Of a stretch of 64,000 nt of DNA, positions 35,888-46,871 are shown in pieces. Numbering within the stretch: position 1 is the stretch's first letter; each line of letters opens with the position of its first letter. Source of the DNA: Asterias rubens (Eukaryota; Echinodermata; Asteroidea; Forcipulatida; Asteriidae); the NCBI RefSeq assembly GCF_902459465.1, contig NC_047068.1, positions 6,634,001 through 6,698,000 on the forward strand, read 5' to 3'. Both the position numbers and the translations under genes were made by a program. The notes beneath the pieces are model-generated. The model did not search any database. It was not told where the DNA came from and was given only the letters and a program-made list of their open reading frames with translations.

Positions 35888-36302
35888 TATAGGTTTTCTC
35901 GGTCAATAGCGGCAAATTAGCAGCCAATTTAACCACCAAGCTATTCTATTTCGCGCGAAATCGAATACTACTGAAAAGGATAACTCGATTTCGTTTTATG
36001 ATTGGTCAAAATGTAATGTTGCGTCATTCGATTTAACAAAAATAATGATTCAATTTAATAATTCATCAAAGCAGCATTCAAATTCGCAGACGCTTCTTGA
36101 GGCGTGTGTGCCACGAAAAAGAATGTAAATACTCTAAATTGAACAGAGTGCTAAAGGAATTTGAATCAGCTCAAAACGAAATTGGATTGCCGAATTCCGA
36201 ATTTGAAACGCAGTAACAACTGAGGAGACAAAACAGCTTCAACTCGAACGCACGAAAATAAAATGGCTGCTTATTTTCTGAATTCGACCGAGAAAACCTA
36301 TA
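35888..36302. mobile_element. TATAGGTTTTCTCGGTCAA element, third copy
   Basis: Left end TATAGGTTTTCTCGGTCAATAGCGG, right end ATTCGACCGAGAAAACCTATA. The internal sequence resembles the A left half and the B right half. Confidence 0.75.
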
Positions 36303-36595
36303 ATTATGAGATCTGCCATCTGACAACATAGTGCGAACAAAACATCGGCCTAATTTCCCAATAAAAGCATAAAACACATGGGTCCATCCATTTCATGTAG
36401 GCCTAAGGTAAGCAAAAACGACATCTCATTGCCTTCTCGGTGAGGAATCGAGTCAGCAAGGTACAATAATCACAATCGGAACTCAATCACGGAGCCTCAA
36501 TCACATGTGAAAATTGCCAAACAAGAACCCGCAAGTAGGCCTACGCCAGCAATTATTGGCCATTACAGTTTAGTAAAACAAATAAAAGTCAGACG

Positions 36596-37030
36596 GCCAA
36601 CTCACAACTACGACGGCCAACCCACAACTACGACGGCCAACTCACAACTCCGACGGACAACTCACGACTCCGACGGCCAACTCACAACTCCGACGGACAA
36701 CCCACAACTCTGACGGCCCAACTAACAACTCCGACGGAAAACCCACATCTCCGACGGACAACCCACAACTCCGACGGCCAACTAACAACTACGACGGCCC
36801 AACTAACAACTCCGACAGACAACCCAAAACTCCGACGGCCCAACTTACAACTCCGACGGACAGCCCACAACTCCGACGGACAACCCACAACTCCGACGGC
36901 CCAACTCACAATTCCGACGGACAACCCACAACTCCGACGGCCCAACGCACAACAGTACTCCGAAGGCCCAACTCATAACTCCGACGGCCCAACTCACAAC
37001 TCCAACGGAGGCTGTCCTCTATGGAACACC
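36596..37030 (-). repeat. Right-arm minisatellite, 20/21-bp units
   Basis: Reverse complement of the left-arm array: CAACTCACAACTCCGACGGC-type units, about 20 copies, ending at the shared TCCTCTATGGAACACCATAG junction also present (inverted) at about 31725-31760. Confidence 0.95.
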
Positions 37031-37044
37031 ATAGTCCTCTATGG

Positions 37045-39114
37045 GACATCATAACAACTAGTTAGTGAACAATTGTTCAAGGTTCGTTATTTGAAGTGCC
37101 TATGGTATCAGTCTTCAAGATTCTGGTCTTAAAAATTAATTTTTTATCATAACGAAGGGTACAAATTCTTTTCAAATAGTTTTAAAGTCAACCGCTATGC
37201 ATTGAATTGTGCGCATTTTCATTGAATAAAATAGCATACATTACTTAGGTTAATTAACAACTAATTAGTGAACAAATTTTTCACGCTTCGCTATTTTAAG
37301 TGCCTATGGTATCAGTTTTCAAGATTCTGGTCTAAAAAATAAATTTGTTTTCATAACGAAGGGTACAAATTCTTTTGAAATAGTTTTAAAGTCAACCGCT
37401 ATGCGCATTTTTACTGAAAATAGCAAATATTACTGTGATTAATTAACAACTAATTAGTGCACCAATTTTTCACGCTTCGTTATTTTGAGTGCCTATGGTA
37501 TCAGTATTCAAGATTCTGGTCTTAAAAATTAATTTTATATCTTAACGAAGGGTACAAATTCTTTTCAAATAGTTTTTAAGTCAACCGTTGTGCGCATTTT
37601 CATTGAAAGTAGCATATATTCCTGTGGTTAATTAACAACTAATTAGTGGACCAATTTTTGACGCTTCGTTATTTTGAGTGCCTTTGGTATCCGTCTTAAA
37701 GATTCTGGTTAAAAAAAAATATTTTATATCATAACGAAGGGTACAAATTCTTTTCAAATAGTTTTTAAGTCAACCGTTGTGCGCATTTTCATTGAAAATA
37801 GCATATATTACTGTGGTTAATTAACAATTAATTAGTGGACCAATTTTTCACGCTTCGTTATTTTGAGTGCCTTTGGTATCAGTCTTAAAGATTCTGGTTA
37901 AAAAAATTAAATTTATATCATAATGAAGGGTACAAATTCTTTTCAAATAGTTTTAAAGTCAACCATTGTGCGCATTTTCATTGAAAGTAGCATATATTCC
38001 TGTGGTTAATTAACAACTAATTAGTGGACCAATTTTTGACGCTTCGTTATTTTGAGTGCCTATGGTATCAGTCTTTAAGATTCTGGTCTTAAAAATAAAT
38101 TTTATATCTTAACGAAGGGTACAAATTCTTTTCAAATAGTTTTAAAGTAAACCGCTATGCATTATATTGTGCGCATTCTCATTGAAAATAGCATATTATA
38201 TTCCTGTGGTTAATTCACAACTAATTAGTGGACCAATTTTTGACGCTTCGTTATTTTGAGTGCCTATGGTATCAGTCTTTAAGATTCTGGTTTAAAAATT
38301 AATTTTATATCTTAACGAAGGGTACAAATTCTTTTCAAATAGTTTTAAAGTCAACCACTATGCATTATATTGTGCGCATTTTCATTGAAAATAGCATATA
38401 TTACTGTGGTTAATTAACAATTAATTAGTGGACCAATTTTTGACGCTTCGTTATTTTGAGTGCCTATGGTATCGGTCTTTAAGATTCTGGTCTTAAAAAT
38501 TAATTTTATATCTTTACGAAGGGTACAAATTCTTTTCAAATAGTTTTAAAGTCAACCACTATGCATTATATTGTGCGCATTTTCATTGAAAATAGCATAT
38601 TATTACTGTGGTTAATTAACAATTAATTAGTGGACCAATTTTTGACGCTTCGTTATTTTGAGTGCCTATGGTATCAGTCTTTAAGATTCTGGTCTTAAAA
38701 ATTAATTTTATATCTTAACGAAGGGTACAAATTCTTTTCAAATAGTTTTTAAGTCAACCGTTGTGCGCATTTTCATTGAAAATAGCATACATTACTGTGG
38801 TTAATTAACAACTAATAAGTGGACCAATTTTTCATGCTTTGTTATTTTGAGTGCCTATGGAATCAGTCTTCAAGATTCTGGTCTTAAAAATTAATTTTAT
38901 ATTTTAACGAAGGGTACAAATTCTTTTCAAATAGTTTTTAAGTCAACCGTTGTGCGCATTTTCATTGAAAATAGCATACATTACTGTGGTTAATTAACAA
39001 CTAATTAGTGAACCAATTTTTGACGCTTCGTTATTTTGAGTGCCTATGGTATCAGTCTTTAAGATTCTGGTCTAAAAAATTAATTTTATATCATAACGAA
39101 GGGTACAAATTCTT
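37045..39114 (-). repeat. Right-arm tandem array, 188/201-bp monomers (about 11 copies)
   Basis: Inverted relative to the left array and about half as long. It contains the counterparts of the left-arm variant units, such as CATAATGAAGGGTACAAATTC at about 37919 and CTATGGAATCAGTCTTCAAG at about 38856. Confidence 0.95.
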
Positions 39115-39474
39115 TTCAATCTATGATTTTGTACAAAACAGACGTAATGCAAACAAACTGACTCGGATTTGGCTCGATTGTTTGCGGCCCATTTTCTCAT
39201 TTATTTTTCAATTGGTTAAATAATAATGTTTTGCCTCAAAATAATTTATAGTTAATAAATAAAAATATTATCTATTAAAAAATTGTGTTGTATTGCTTGT
39301 ACTGCAAAATTCGTTCGATTAAAATAACGGATTACAGTTTTGAATCGAGCAAAATGCGAAATCTTGTCACCTCCCTGTACTGTATGTGTTCTATTTCCCG
39401 AATACGCGGCTGGTTTTTCCGGGAATACGCGGCTGGCTATTTCGGGCCCAATACTGTGCTAGCTTCCGTTCGGT
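39115..39474 (+). repeat. Right outer terminal repeat of fold-back element
   Basis: Inverted copy of 27173-27526, ending GCTAGCTTCCGTTCGGT at the flank CGGTTGAG. Confidence 0.9.
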
Positions 39475-39489
39475 CGGTTGAGGGAGCCC

Positions 39490-39660
39490 TGCTTTTGTCC
39501 GGTCTAGACTTGATGACAAGTCGTTGACTCACACACACATACTGGACTGGGATCGAGGATTAGTGTACCGTCCCCGTAGCTACACCGCGCTGTAACTACA
39601 CTGCGCATAACAATTACCGTCTTGACTTCAAGACTATGTCCGGTCCGGAGTCATGATTGT
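39490..39660. repeat. Dispersed repeat with CTTGATGACAAGTCGTT core, copy 1
   Basis: GTCTAGACTTGATGACAAGTCGTT and GTAGCTACACCGCGCTGTAAC with TTACCGTCTTGACTTCAAGAC recur in inverse orientation at 46195-46412, and partly at 41235-41335. Confidence 0.6.
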
Positions 39661-39663
39661 TGG

Positions 39664-39960
39664 TAGTCTTGGTTCCAAGACCATTGGTGTTGCGTGGTCA
39701 CACACAACCAACGTTCCGATTATGCACGGCAAAAACTGTACACGCTTATAATGAACGAACGCTAGCGGGCGCTCTGTTTCTCTGATTTAGATCTCACCAT
39801 GAGATCAGGTGTGCAAAGGACATGGTGAGATCCGGAAATCAGAGAAACAGAGCGCCCGCTAGCGTTCGTTCATTACAAGCGTGTACAGTTTTTGCCGTGC
39901 ATAATCAGAACGTTGGTTGTGTGTGACCGCGCAACACCAATGGTCTTGGAACCAAGACTA
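39664..39960. mobile_element. 297-bp hairpin element with 9-bp target duplication
   Basis: Arms of about 135 bp from TAGTCTTGGTTCCAAGACC to its reverse complement GGTCTTGGAACCAAGACTA are nearly perfect, with a loop of about 25 bases. The direct repeat GATTGTTGG flanks both sides (39655-39663, 39961-39969). Long terminal inverted repeats with a 9-bp duplication fit a Mutator-like (MULE) non-autonomous element. Confidence 0.88.
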
Positions 39961-39969
39961 GATTGTTGG

Positions 39970-42440
39970 GGGTTTTCCGGGTTGAGTTGAGATGCTAGAT
40001 ATTTCCTCAATAAGAAACAAGTTGTATTGTGATTACGTAAGAAAGGTAAGTTAGCTAAAATGTAAAAAATAATTAATGGCCTGACGTTTCGACCCTAGCA
40101 GAGTCTTTCTCGAAGGCTAAATGACAACACAACAAACATGAACAGGCAACTAAGTGAAACATATGCAGTGAAGTGGAAATACATGAATGGGGTTAGAAAG
40201 CATACATAAAAAACATGGGTAAACAATGAATAGGAGGACAAAAAGGGGGGTGAAGGGAAGGGACTGGTTTGACCACAAGCAAGTATAGATGGAAACACAA
40301 AGGACAACATCAAGGGTGATATGATGAAACCATAGGAGCCACATAGGAAATCGGCACCAAAGTTTCCATTGGCACGCCACATACCATATCATGAGCAGTA
40401 AGTTAGATTTATTGCTCCATCCAAACCAAGCGCGATAGCTTTAACTTTGTAAATCAGCATGTGACGCAAAATAATATTCAAAATTAGTGTTGAACTTGTT
40501 AGATGAAACAAAGCATCCAAGCATGGGATTGGGACGTAGGTCTATAGACCTTTGTGGCAGCCATCTTGAATTTCCCCATTGATATCAACGTAACCAAAAC
40601 GAGGCTGGAAGAACAAAATAATCTGGCTCCTTTTTGCAAAATTATATTCTATCATTCGTTATTGTTATTCGATACAAATGAACAATGACCAAGGATGGAG
40701 ACAGTATGGTAAAGGTCTATAGCCCATCATATTTTGAATTGATTTGGCCAGCCATAGCAACAGCGTAGATTGTTTGTCGAGAACGAAAGGTCTGTTGGTT
40801 AGACAGACGGATTGCACGCTTCATCGACCGCCATATTTTTGATAAAAGTCCCTGCAAGCCTTTCACGTGTGGACCGCGTGCAAGTTTCATACAAACAATG
40901 GTGGACAAGGCTATTATTGAGTGTGTTGACTCTTGACAGGTGTTGACTCTTGACAGAGTTTCTTAGAAGTAGCACAAAGTGTACTTAAAGATGCTTAAAG
41001 TGACTACTTAAGATTATGCAACCAGCTGCGATGGGAGTAATGAAGTGGAAAAGCACATGACCAGTCGAGCAGCGCACGCACCAACAACCTCTCGGGTGCG
41101 TTATTTCATCGAAGTCTGCACTTTCATTTACCTGGGCCCATTTATTTAGTGTCTTGAGTTGACAGAGTTTCTTTACTTAGCAGGAGCACATACGGTATAC
41201 TTAAAGCATAAAGGGACTCTGACCCAGCCTACCCATGACCGTTGCATGTGTACAATCGCACTGTGTGACTGTTGCATGAACGGCAGACAAATAGGCAGCG
41301 CCTAACGACTTGTCATCAAGTCTAATAACCAGGCCCAATTTCATTCTGTTTAGCAGAAAATTCCATTTTGACAATTTCTCTGCTGAGCAAAATATTGAAT
41401 GGGGCACTAGTTGCAACACTTGTAAACGTAATGAGAATTTTGGCTTGCCAGTTTTTGTCAAGCAATGTTTTTTTCTATCTTTATCCTGAGCACATTATTT
41501 GTTGTGCTAACATGCTTTATAGAAGAGCAAACGAAGACAATTCAAAAGAGCATACATAGATCTTTCCCTTTTTACAGATTTTCATCAACCGCACTGATCA
41601 GTAAAAACTTAATCCTGCTAGACTATTTTAATAACTAACATTTATATTGCGTAATCCCTATTATGAATACCTATGAATCAATTTAATCGATTGATTGCTT
41701 TGGTGATCGTGGTTTGATAATTTGGATTGTGTTGTGACATTTCATCGAATCCTTCATCCTTGACGAAATGTGTGTGGAGAATCAAAAGGATTATATAATG
41801 TGTCTTTTGCATAAAGTAGGGCCAAATTAGTGGAGGGACACTAAATTCCACCTGGTTGCTTGTAGCCTTGATGGCAAGGCTGTCTAGCGCCATCCTTTGT
41901 CATGTCATGGTCCGCACACGGAGTCTTTAATTTCAAGATCAATACACTCACGTACTTCGCGCGTGGACAGTGCATGTGGGTCCCTGTGCCTCGTAATGAA
42001 GGCTAGCAAACATCGATGCATGCTGCCCTCGTACTCGCAGTGATATGTCTGAGAACAGAATGTGAAAGTTCGATCGGTTTTTCAGATGGTCAAATAAATC
42101 CTTAGAAGTACCCAGGGACCACTTTTTTGCTGGGGCCGAGGCAGAGTGGTTGAGCTTGTATCCAGAAAGAAGGCAACCAAGGTTCGTTTCGATCAGCAAC
42201 CTGAGGTAATTAAACAGCTCCCATTGACTAAATGAATTTGATGTTACTTTTATGCAGCTTTTTAAATTTGAGTCGTCATAAAGCCACATTACGAGATTGC
42301 TAATACAAGAAATATGGTCTTGCGTTAAAGGGGTCGCTTTCAGTTTTGTGTTGCATGATTTAATTAGACCCATGATTAGACAGTGTTCTTTTGAAAAATG
42401 GGGGAAATGCAAGTCTCAAGCCGGACCTAAGGTTTAAAAG
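39970..42440. other. Gene-poor region with repeat fragments
   Basis: Holds a GACGTTTCGACC-type repeat (about 40080), a TTGACTCTTGACAGAGTTTC repeat (about 40925 and 41150), the CTTGTCATCAAGTCT repeat (41235-41335) and a family 5 repeat (41330-41535). A 154-codon minus-strand frame at 41948-42412 has no recognisable domain or convincing splice context. Confidence 0.35.
41330..41535. repeat. Dispersed repeat (family 5), copy 2
   Basis: AATGGGGCACTAGTTGCAACACTTGTAAAC and the following TTGTGCTAACATGCTTTATAG match 10640-10860 and 62820-63025 in order. Confidence 0.5.
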
Positions 42441-42445
42441 GATAA

Positions 42446-42572
42446 CTTTACGTATGGCGCCACCACTTTTTCACTCATTTTTACAAAAAGGGATATATCA
42501 ATCAGGTAAATTAGATACTATATTATTTTATTTCGAATGAAAAAGTGGTGGCGCCATACGGAAACTTTTCCG
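42446..42572. mobile_element. MITE family 4, copy 2
   Basis: CGTATGGCGCCACCACTTTTTCACTC and GAAAAAGTGGTGGCGCCATACGG ends, with a 40-50 base AT-rich spacer. A decayed further copy lies at about 42840-42965. Confidence 0.85.
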
Positions 42573-42969
42573 TTTAAAAGTATGCACCGTAAAGTAAAAG
42601 CACACTAAATTGAGAGAACAATAATTCTACCTCGATGGTATAAGCATTGTGTACAAATTTAAGTTGACGGGATGTCAGTACCTTTGCCATTTCACACCCT
42701 GTTCACTTGGTACCTTCTTCGCACTTCGTCCTGTCATGCTGGTGGTTCTATTACCGCCATGGTCGTCGTACGGCCGGAGGTGGTCATACGACCGTCAGCC
42801 GAGGCACTTCCTATGGGGATGTCGGCGTGGCCCTCGGGAAAACTGTCGCCACTCTTTTTACTAATTTCTACAACAATGAATATCTCATATTATGATTAAA
42901 AATTATATACTTTTGTATTTCATAACGAGTGAAAAAGTGGGGGCAAAATACAGAAACTTTTCCGGATTT

Positions 42970-45480
42970 TGTTACTAATGATTACTTTGCATGTATTTAT
43001 TTATTAATTTTTTTCGCATCTTTTCCTCGTATGTTTAAAGCGATGTATTCCTTTTTTTTAACTGTTCGATTCCTAAATCTTTAATATAAAACAATGTAGC
43101 CGAAATGTATTTAATCTAACAATAATTATGTGAAAATTTAATTACCGGAGCGAATAATTATGTCCACGCAGAAAGAGTTATTCCCGGGAAAACATTCTCA
43201 GGTTAAAACTTCTGGGCACACAAATTCTTTTATATCCACATTACTTGCGAAGTGAAATGTTTCTCGAAAATGGTTTATACAATCGAAAGTTTTAAGGGAT
43301 AACTTTCCGTTTTAAGCTGTAATAGGGCTTGGCTTGTAACTAATCGTTTTTATTGTCATAACTTTGAAGAGTGGTCAACCAAACATAATACCTTCCCTCT
43401 CGAGAAGCTAAAATCTTAAGCATTTGAATAATATCGCATGCAGTTCTTTCGCACGGCTGTAACTCGTGCGCAAAGAATAACGACAATGGAAAGTTATTTC
43501 TTTATTGCCTATTAACTCCATTCACTGCATGAGGAAAGCCTCTTCACCTTTATCCATATCCTTAGCTGTTTGATGCTTGGCATGTACTTACAGGCCTACT
43601 GCACCCCCCCCCCCCCCCAACCAAAAACAACAAAATCACCACATCTCTCTCCTTTTTCTTTGTTATCTTGCTTTTTCAAAGATGCACGCGTAGTTGCCGG
43701 TAGTTTTATATGCCCGTCATTGTTTCTAACAAGAGTAATTTTGCAGCAGCAGACGATAATTATGTCGAGGTTTGTTTGGCCCTCTAGTATCAAACATCGG
43801 GCCGGGTACATCGGGCCCGGCCGGGGAGGCGTGCGGGACTTTCGAAGATGGGAGGTGGTAGTCTGGACGTGCTCCCTCACCAATGGCAATCCATCAAAAG
43901 ACCGAATGGCACGCTATCCTTCCGTGCTTATTGCACCATAAAAGTCAATGACGCCACAATGCAAATCCATCCAGTGAACGCGCAATGGCCGCCATAACCA
44001 TCTTGATAACTTATTTTCTCTATTAGATATCAATATGCTGAAATACGCTTACACCCCTTAGAAATTTTTCTGCTACAGTAAGCACGAAAATTTGCTTACC
44101 GTTAAGCAGCGCTATGAAATTGGGCCCGGGAGGAAATAGGCCTACACCGAGAACGCTGATTGGCTCCAAAAGGAGCAGCGCGCTGACGGTTTCGACGGAC
44201 ACGTATCGAACGTCGATATTTATTGGGAAAAATCACCGTTGTTTGCTCTTTTCCGTGGACTTATAATGTTGTCTGGAGACCAAAGCTATTTCTTAAGTCG
44301 GCCTCCAGACGGGGTGTACATAATAAAGCATTGTGAAATTTGGCCTCCAGACCGAGTCTACATAAGAGCTGTTTGTGAACCCCAGACGGAATCCGCGGAA
44401 AGGGGACAAAACGGGCAACTAATCGAGAAGGTCTCACCTATTGATCTTACTGTTATGACTGATGACAGACAGGGTGGATGGTGGGTCATTTTAAGAAGGA
44501 GACGTGAAAAGCGACCAGCAACCTAAGGTCATCTGGGATTAGATACTTCAGACTTTCATCTGAATTCGGAATTTACATTGCTGGATCCTGTATTTTTCTC
44601 CAAATTAAATAAGTCGTGCTCTTGAATCTGCATTTCTAGGACCGAGGATACGGTTCCCAAAAGCTCCTTGTAACCTATAACTCCAGGGGTGGGCAAAAGG
44701 TGGAATTTCTATCATGTTCCAAAGATCTGGATCTTAGTTTCAGAAAATTTGGCTGAAGATAAACTATAACGGATTCTTGATAAAGTCTATATTGCTGTTT
44801 TCATCAGAAATATTGAGAATTGTTTTTGTTTTCATGTTTAAAAGGCCCATTTAATATTAAAACCTTGCGCTAGGACTTTGCTCTGGTTCAATTATGCGTA
44901 CAGTTGCATCCAGCTAGCTCATAGGAACCAGAATCACTGAGCTGGAAAACACTTAAATCAACATAATATTTTTTTAACAAGTTTTTTTATTTATTTTACT
45001 TTCTTTGGTTGCTGGTGGTGTTTATACTTTCTGGTAAACACTGGCACGATTGGGGGTCGCAGTTCAAGTCTCGCTCTAGTAATTTTGTTCTTTGTTGGCG
45101 CGAGTCAGTTTCTCTTGTGTAGAAACTACAATTTTTATTCAAATGAGCCCCACTGGATGCTCTTTATACCCAGCCCAGCCCACCACCTTTCCAATGGCCT
45201 ATTACAAAAATCTCAATTGATTTTATAAGATCTAGACGGACTTTTAGCATTTGACTTAAGAGATGTATAGAGTGAACATCTGACGTCATAAGGTGAATGT
45301 AGATCCTTACGGATGTACTTTTGACCTGGCACTCCATAACTCGGCAAGTAAATGATTTGTTTCCCAGTGTTAGGATGCTGCACTGATCTGCACTGATCTA
45401 TTGTAACTTGTATCGAAAGAGTTATAACTTGCCGAATTGGCGTCTATAAAGTGGGATTTCACAGTTTCAGCCAGAGTTCC
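42970..45480. other. Region without recognised gene
   Basis: A 95-codon plus-strand frame (44239-44526) with two CCTCCAGACnGnGTnTACAT units is unassigned. The remainder is AT-rich with short repeat fragments such as GCTTACCGTTAAGCAGC near 44095. Confidence 0.3.
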
Positions 45481-45960
45481 GCATCTTGCGCCTTCGGCGC
45501 CCTATAGCCCTATTACCTTTGGTGGGTCATCATAATGCATATTCATAAATACCTCGGACAGTATCGCTATTCCTATTGGTGGAGAGCGCGTCACGTGGGT
45601 GTGTATAAACGTTTGTTTATGACCAGTAAAAAGTGTTGAAACATGGGCGTGACAAGCGAGCTTGCACCTGTTCTTATATGACAGTTTCTTCATTCCTATT
45701 GGTCGAGAGCAACGGCCGGGACAGTTTGCGCCACATCACGCGATACGAGCGACGCGCACAGGAGGATGTTTACCCGAGGGCGGCGGAGGGCCTTACCATT
45801 TCATAGCTGGAGGGGTCACTGTGTTGAAAGAAATAATTGAACAATTAAAAAAAATCGCCTTTATTCTACTTTTTGACCAAAAGGTTTTTATGTTTTTAAC
45901 CGAAAAGGTATTTTATGAATGGGAATCAAAGTGAGTGTTGAGTCGGTTTTCAACTAGTGG

Positions 45961-46040
45961 TTTAAACCCGCCGCGGCCGAGGCCTGGTTGTTGATAATTT
46001 ACCTCGACTTCGTCTCGGTAAAATTATCAAGAACCAGGCA
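45961..46040. repeat. Hairpin GCCTGGTT..AACCAGGC
   Basis: GCCTGGTTGTTGATAATTTACC pairs with GGTAAAATTATCAAGAACCAGGC around a CTCGACTTCGTCTCG loop that is itself partly palindromic. Function is unknown; it is probably part of a dispersed element. Confidence 0.6.
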
Positions 46041-46194
46041 TCGTTGGGATTAATAGTTGAAAACCTCTTCATTGATTCCCTTATTAATGAAACACTAAAA
46101 ACTGAAGCGCACGCGTGCATGTTAACAAAGGTCATAATGCAAACTGCATACTTGTAGCAGACGAAAGGCGCAGAGCTGATGAAACGCACGACGA

Positions 46195-46412
46195 ACCTTA
46201 GTCTTGAAGTCAAGACGGTAATTGTTAAGCGCGGTGTGTAGTTACAGCGCGGTGTAGCTGCGGGGACGATACACACACCCTCGATCCCAGTATGTGTGTG
46301 TGAGTCAGTGAGTCAGTCGACTGTTGCATGTGTAACATCGCGCTGTGACTGTTGCATGAAAGGCAGACAAATAGGCAGCGCCTAACGACTTGTCATCAAG
46401 TCTAGACGAACC
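46195..46412. repeat. Dispersed repeat with CTTGTCATCAAGTCT core, copy 2
   Basis: CTTGAAGTCAAGACGGTAATTG, TTACAGCGCGGTGTAGCTGC and GCGCCTAACGACTTGTCATC are shared with 39490-39660 (inverted) and 41235-41335 (direct). Confidence 0.6.
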
Positions 46413-46517
46413 TCGGACTTCTCCTCCATAAAGTTCACTTTAGGTTCACTTTTACTTTTGTATTTACTGGTTGGACTCGAAACGAGTATGATGGCAGGCT
46501 TGTGCATGGTGGGTATG

Positions 46518-46640
46518 GCCGCTATGACGCCACCACTTTTTCACTCATTTTTACAAAAGGGATCTCATTGGGGTATTATAATTATATTTTTTCATATCTA
46601 ATGAAAAAGTGGTGGCGCCATACGGAAACTTTTCCGGATT
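46518..46640. mobile_element. MITE family 4, copy 3
   Basis: Left CGCCACCACTTTTTCACTCATTTTTAC and right GAAAAAGTGGTGGCGCCATACGG, about 200 bp upstream of the LDAF1 first coding exon. Confidence 0.8.
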
Positions 46641-46871
46641 TTGTTCGGCGAGCAGTTGCTTGAATTGAAGTTGTTCAAGCTCGGGTGGGAGCAGTCTATG
46701 AGTTACGAGTCATTGTGCGCGTTTATCTAATAAAATAGTATAAGAAGTACCTGTCTTTAGGGGACCAGACTATCCTTTTCGTTGCCTTTTGGTGATGTGT
46801 TTTGAAGTATTTTCTTATCTGTTTTATTTTTTTCACAGAGTTCAAGACTGTAACCTTCTTCAAACCCAAAC

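Larger units (their letters stand above)
32213..36595. other. Core of the fold-back element
   Basis: About 4.4 kb between the two minisatellites. It holds several TATAGGTTTTCTCGGTCAA-ended inverted-repeat elements and a third copy of the THAP-associated element. No intact gene is seen; the longest open frame is about 135 codons and overlaps repeats. Confidence 0.6.
27173..39474. mobile_element. Giant modular fold-back element (about 12.3 kb)
   Basis: The left outer end starts ACCGAACGGAAGCTAGCACAG; the right outer end is its reverse complement, closing at CCGTTCGGT. The arms read inward in the same order: unique outer end (about 350 bp), 188/201-bp tandem array, 20/21-bp minisatellite, then core. 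The left arm is about 5.0 kb and the right about 2.9 kb. The immediate flanks are CGGTTTGAG (27164-27172) and CGGTTGAG (39475-39482), a possible target duplication with a one-base indel. No transposase-length frame is present, so it is non-autonomous. The plan recalls the sea urchin TU elements and other fold-back transposons whose long inverted repeats contain tandem repeats; assignment to a superfamily is not possible from sequence alone. Confidence 0.85.

Noticed and set aside
41948-42412. 154-codon minus-strand open frame
   Set aside because: No recognisable domain, no good acceptor or donor nearby, and about one frame of this length is expected by chance in this much AT-rich sequence.
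44239-44526. 95-codon plus-strand frame with repeated PPDxVYI
   Set aside because: Two short internal repeats but no recognised family, and no splice or promoter support.
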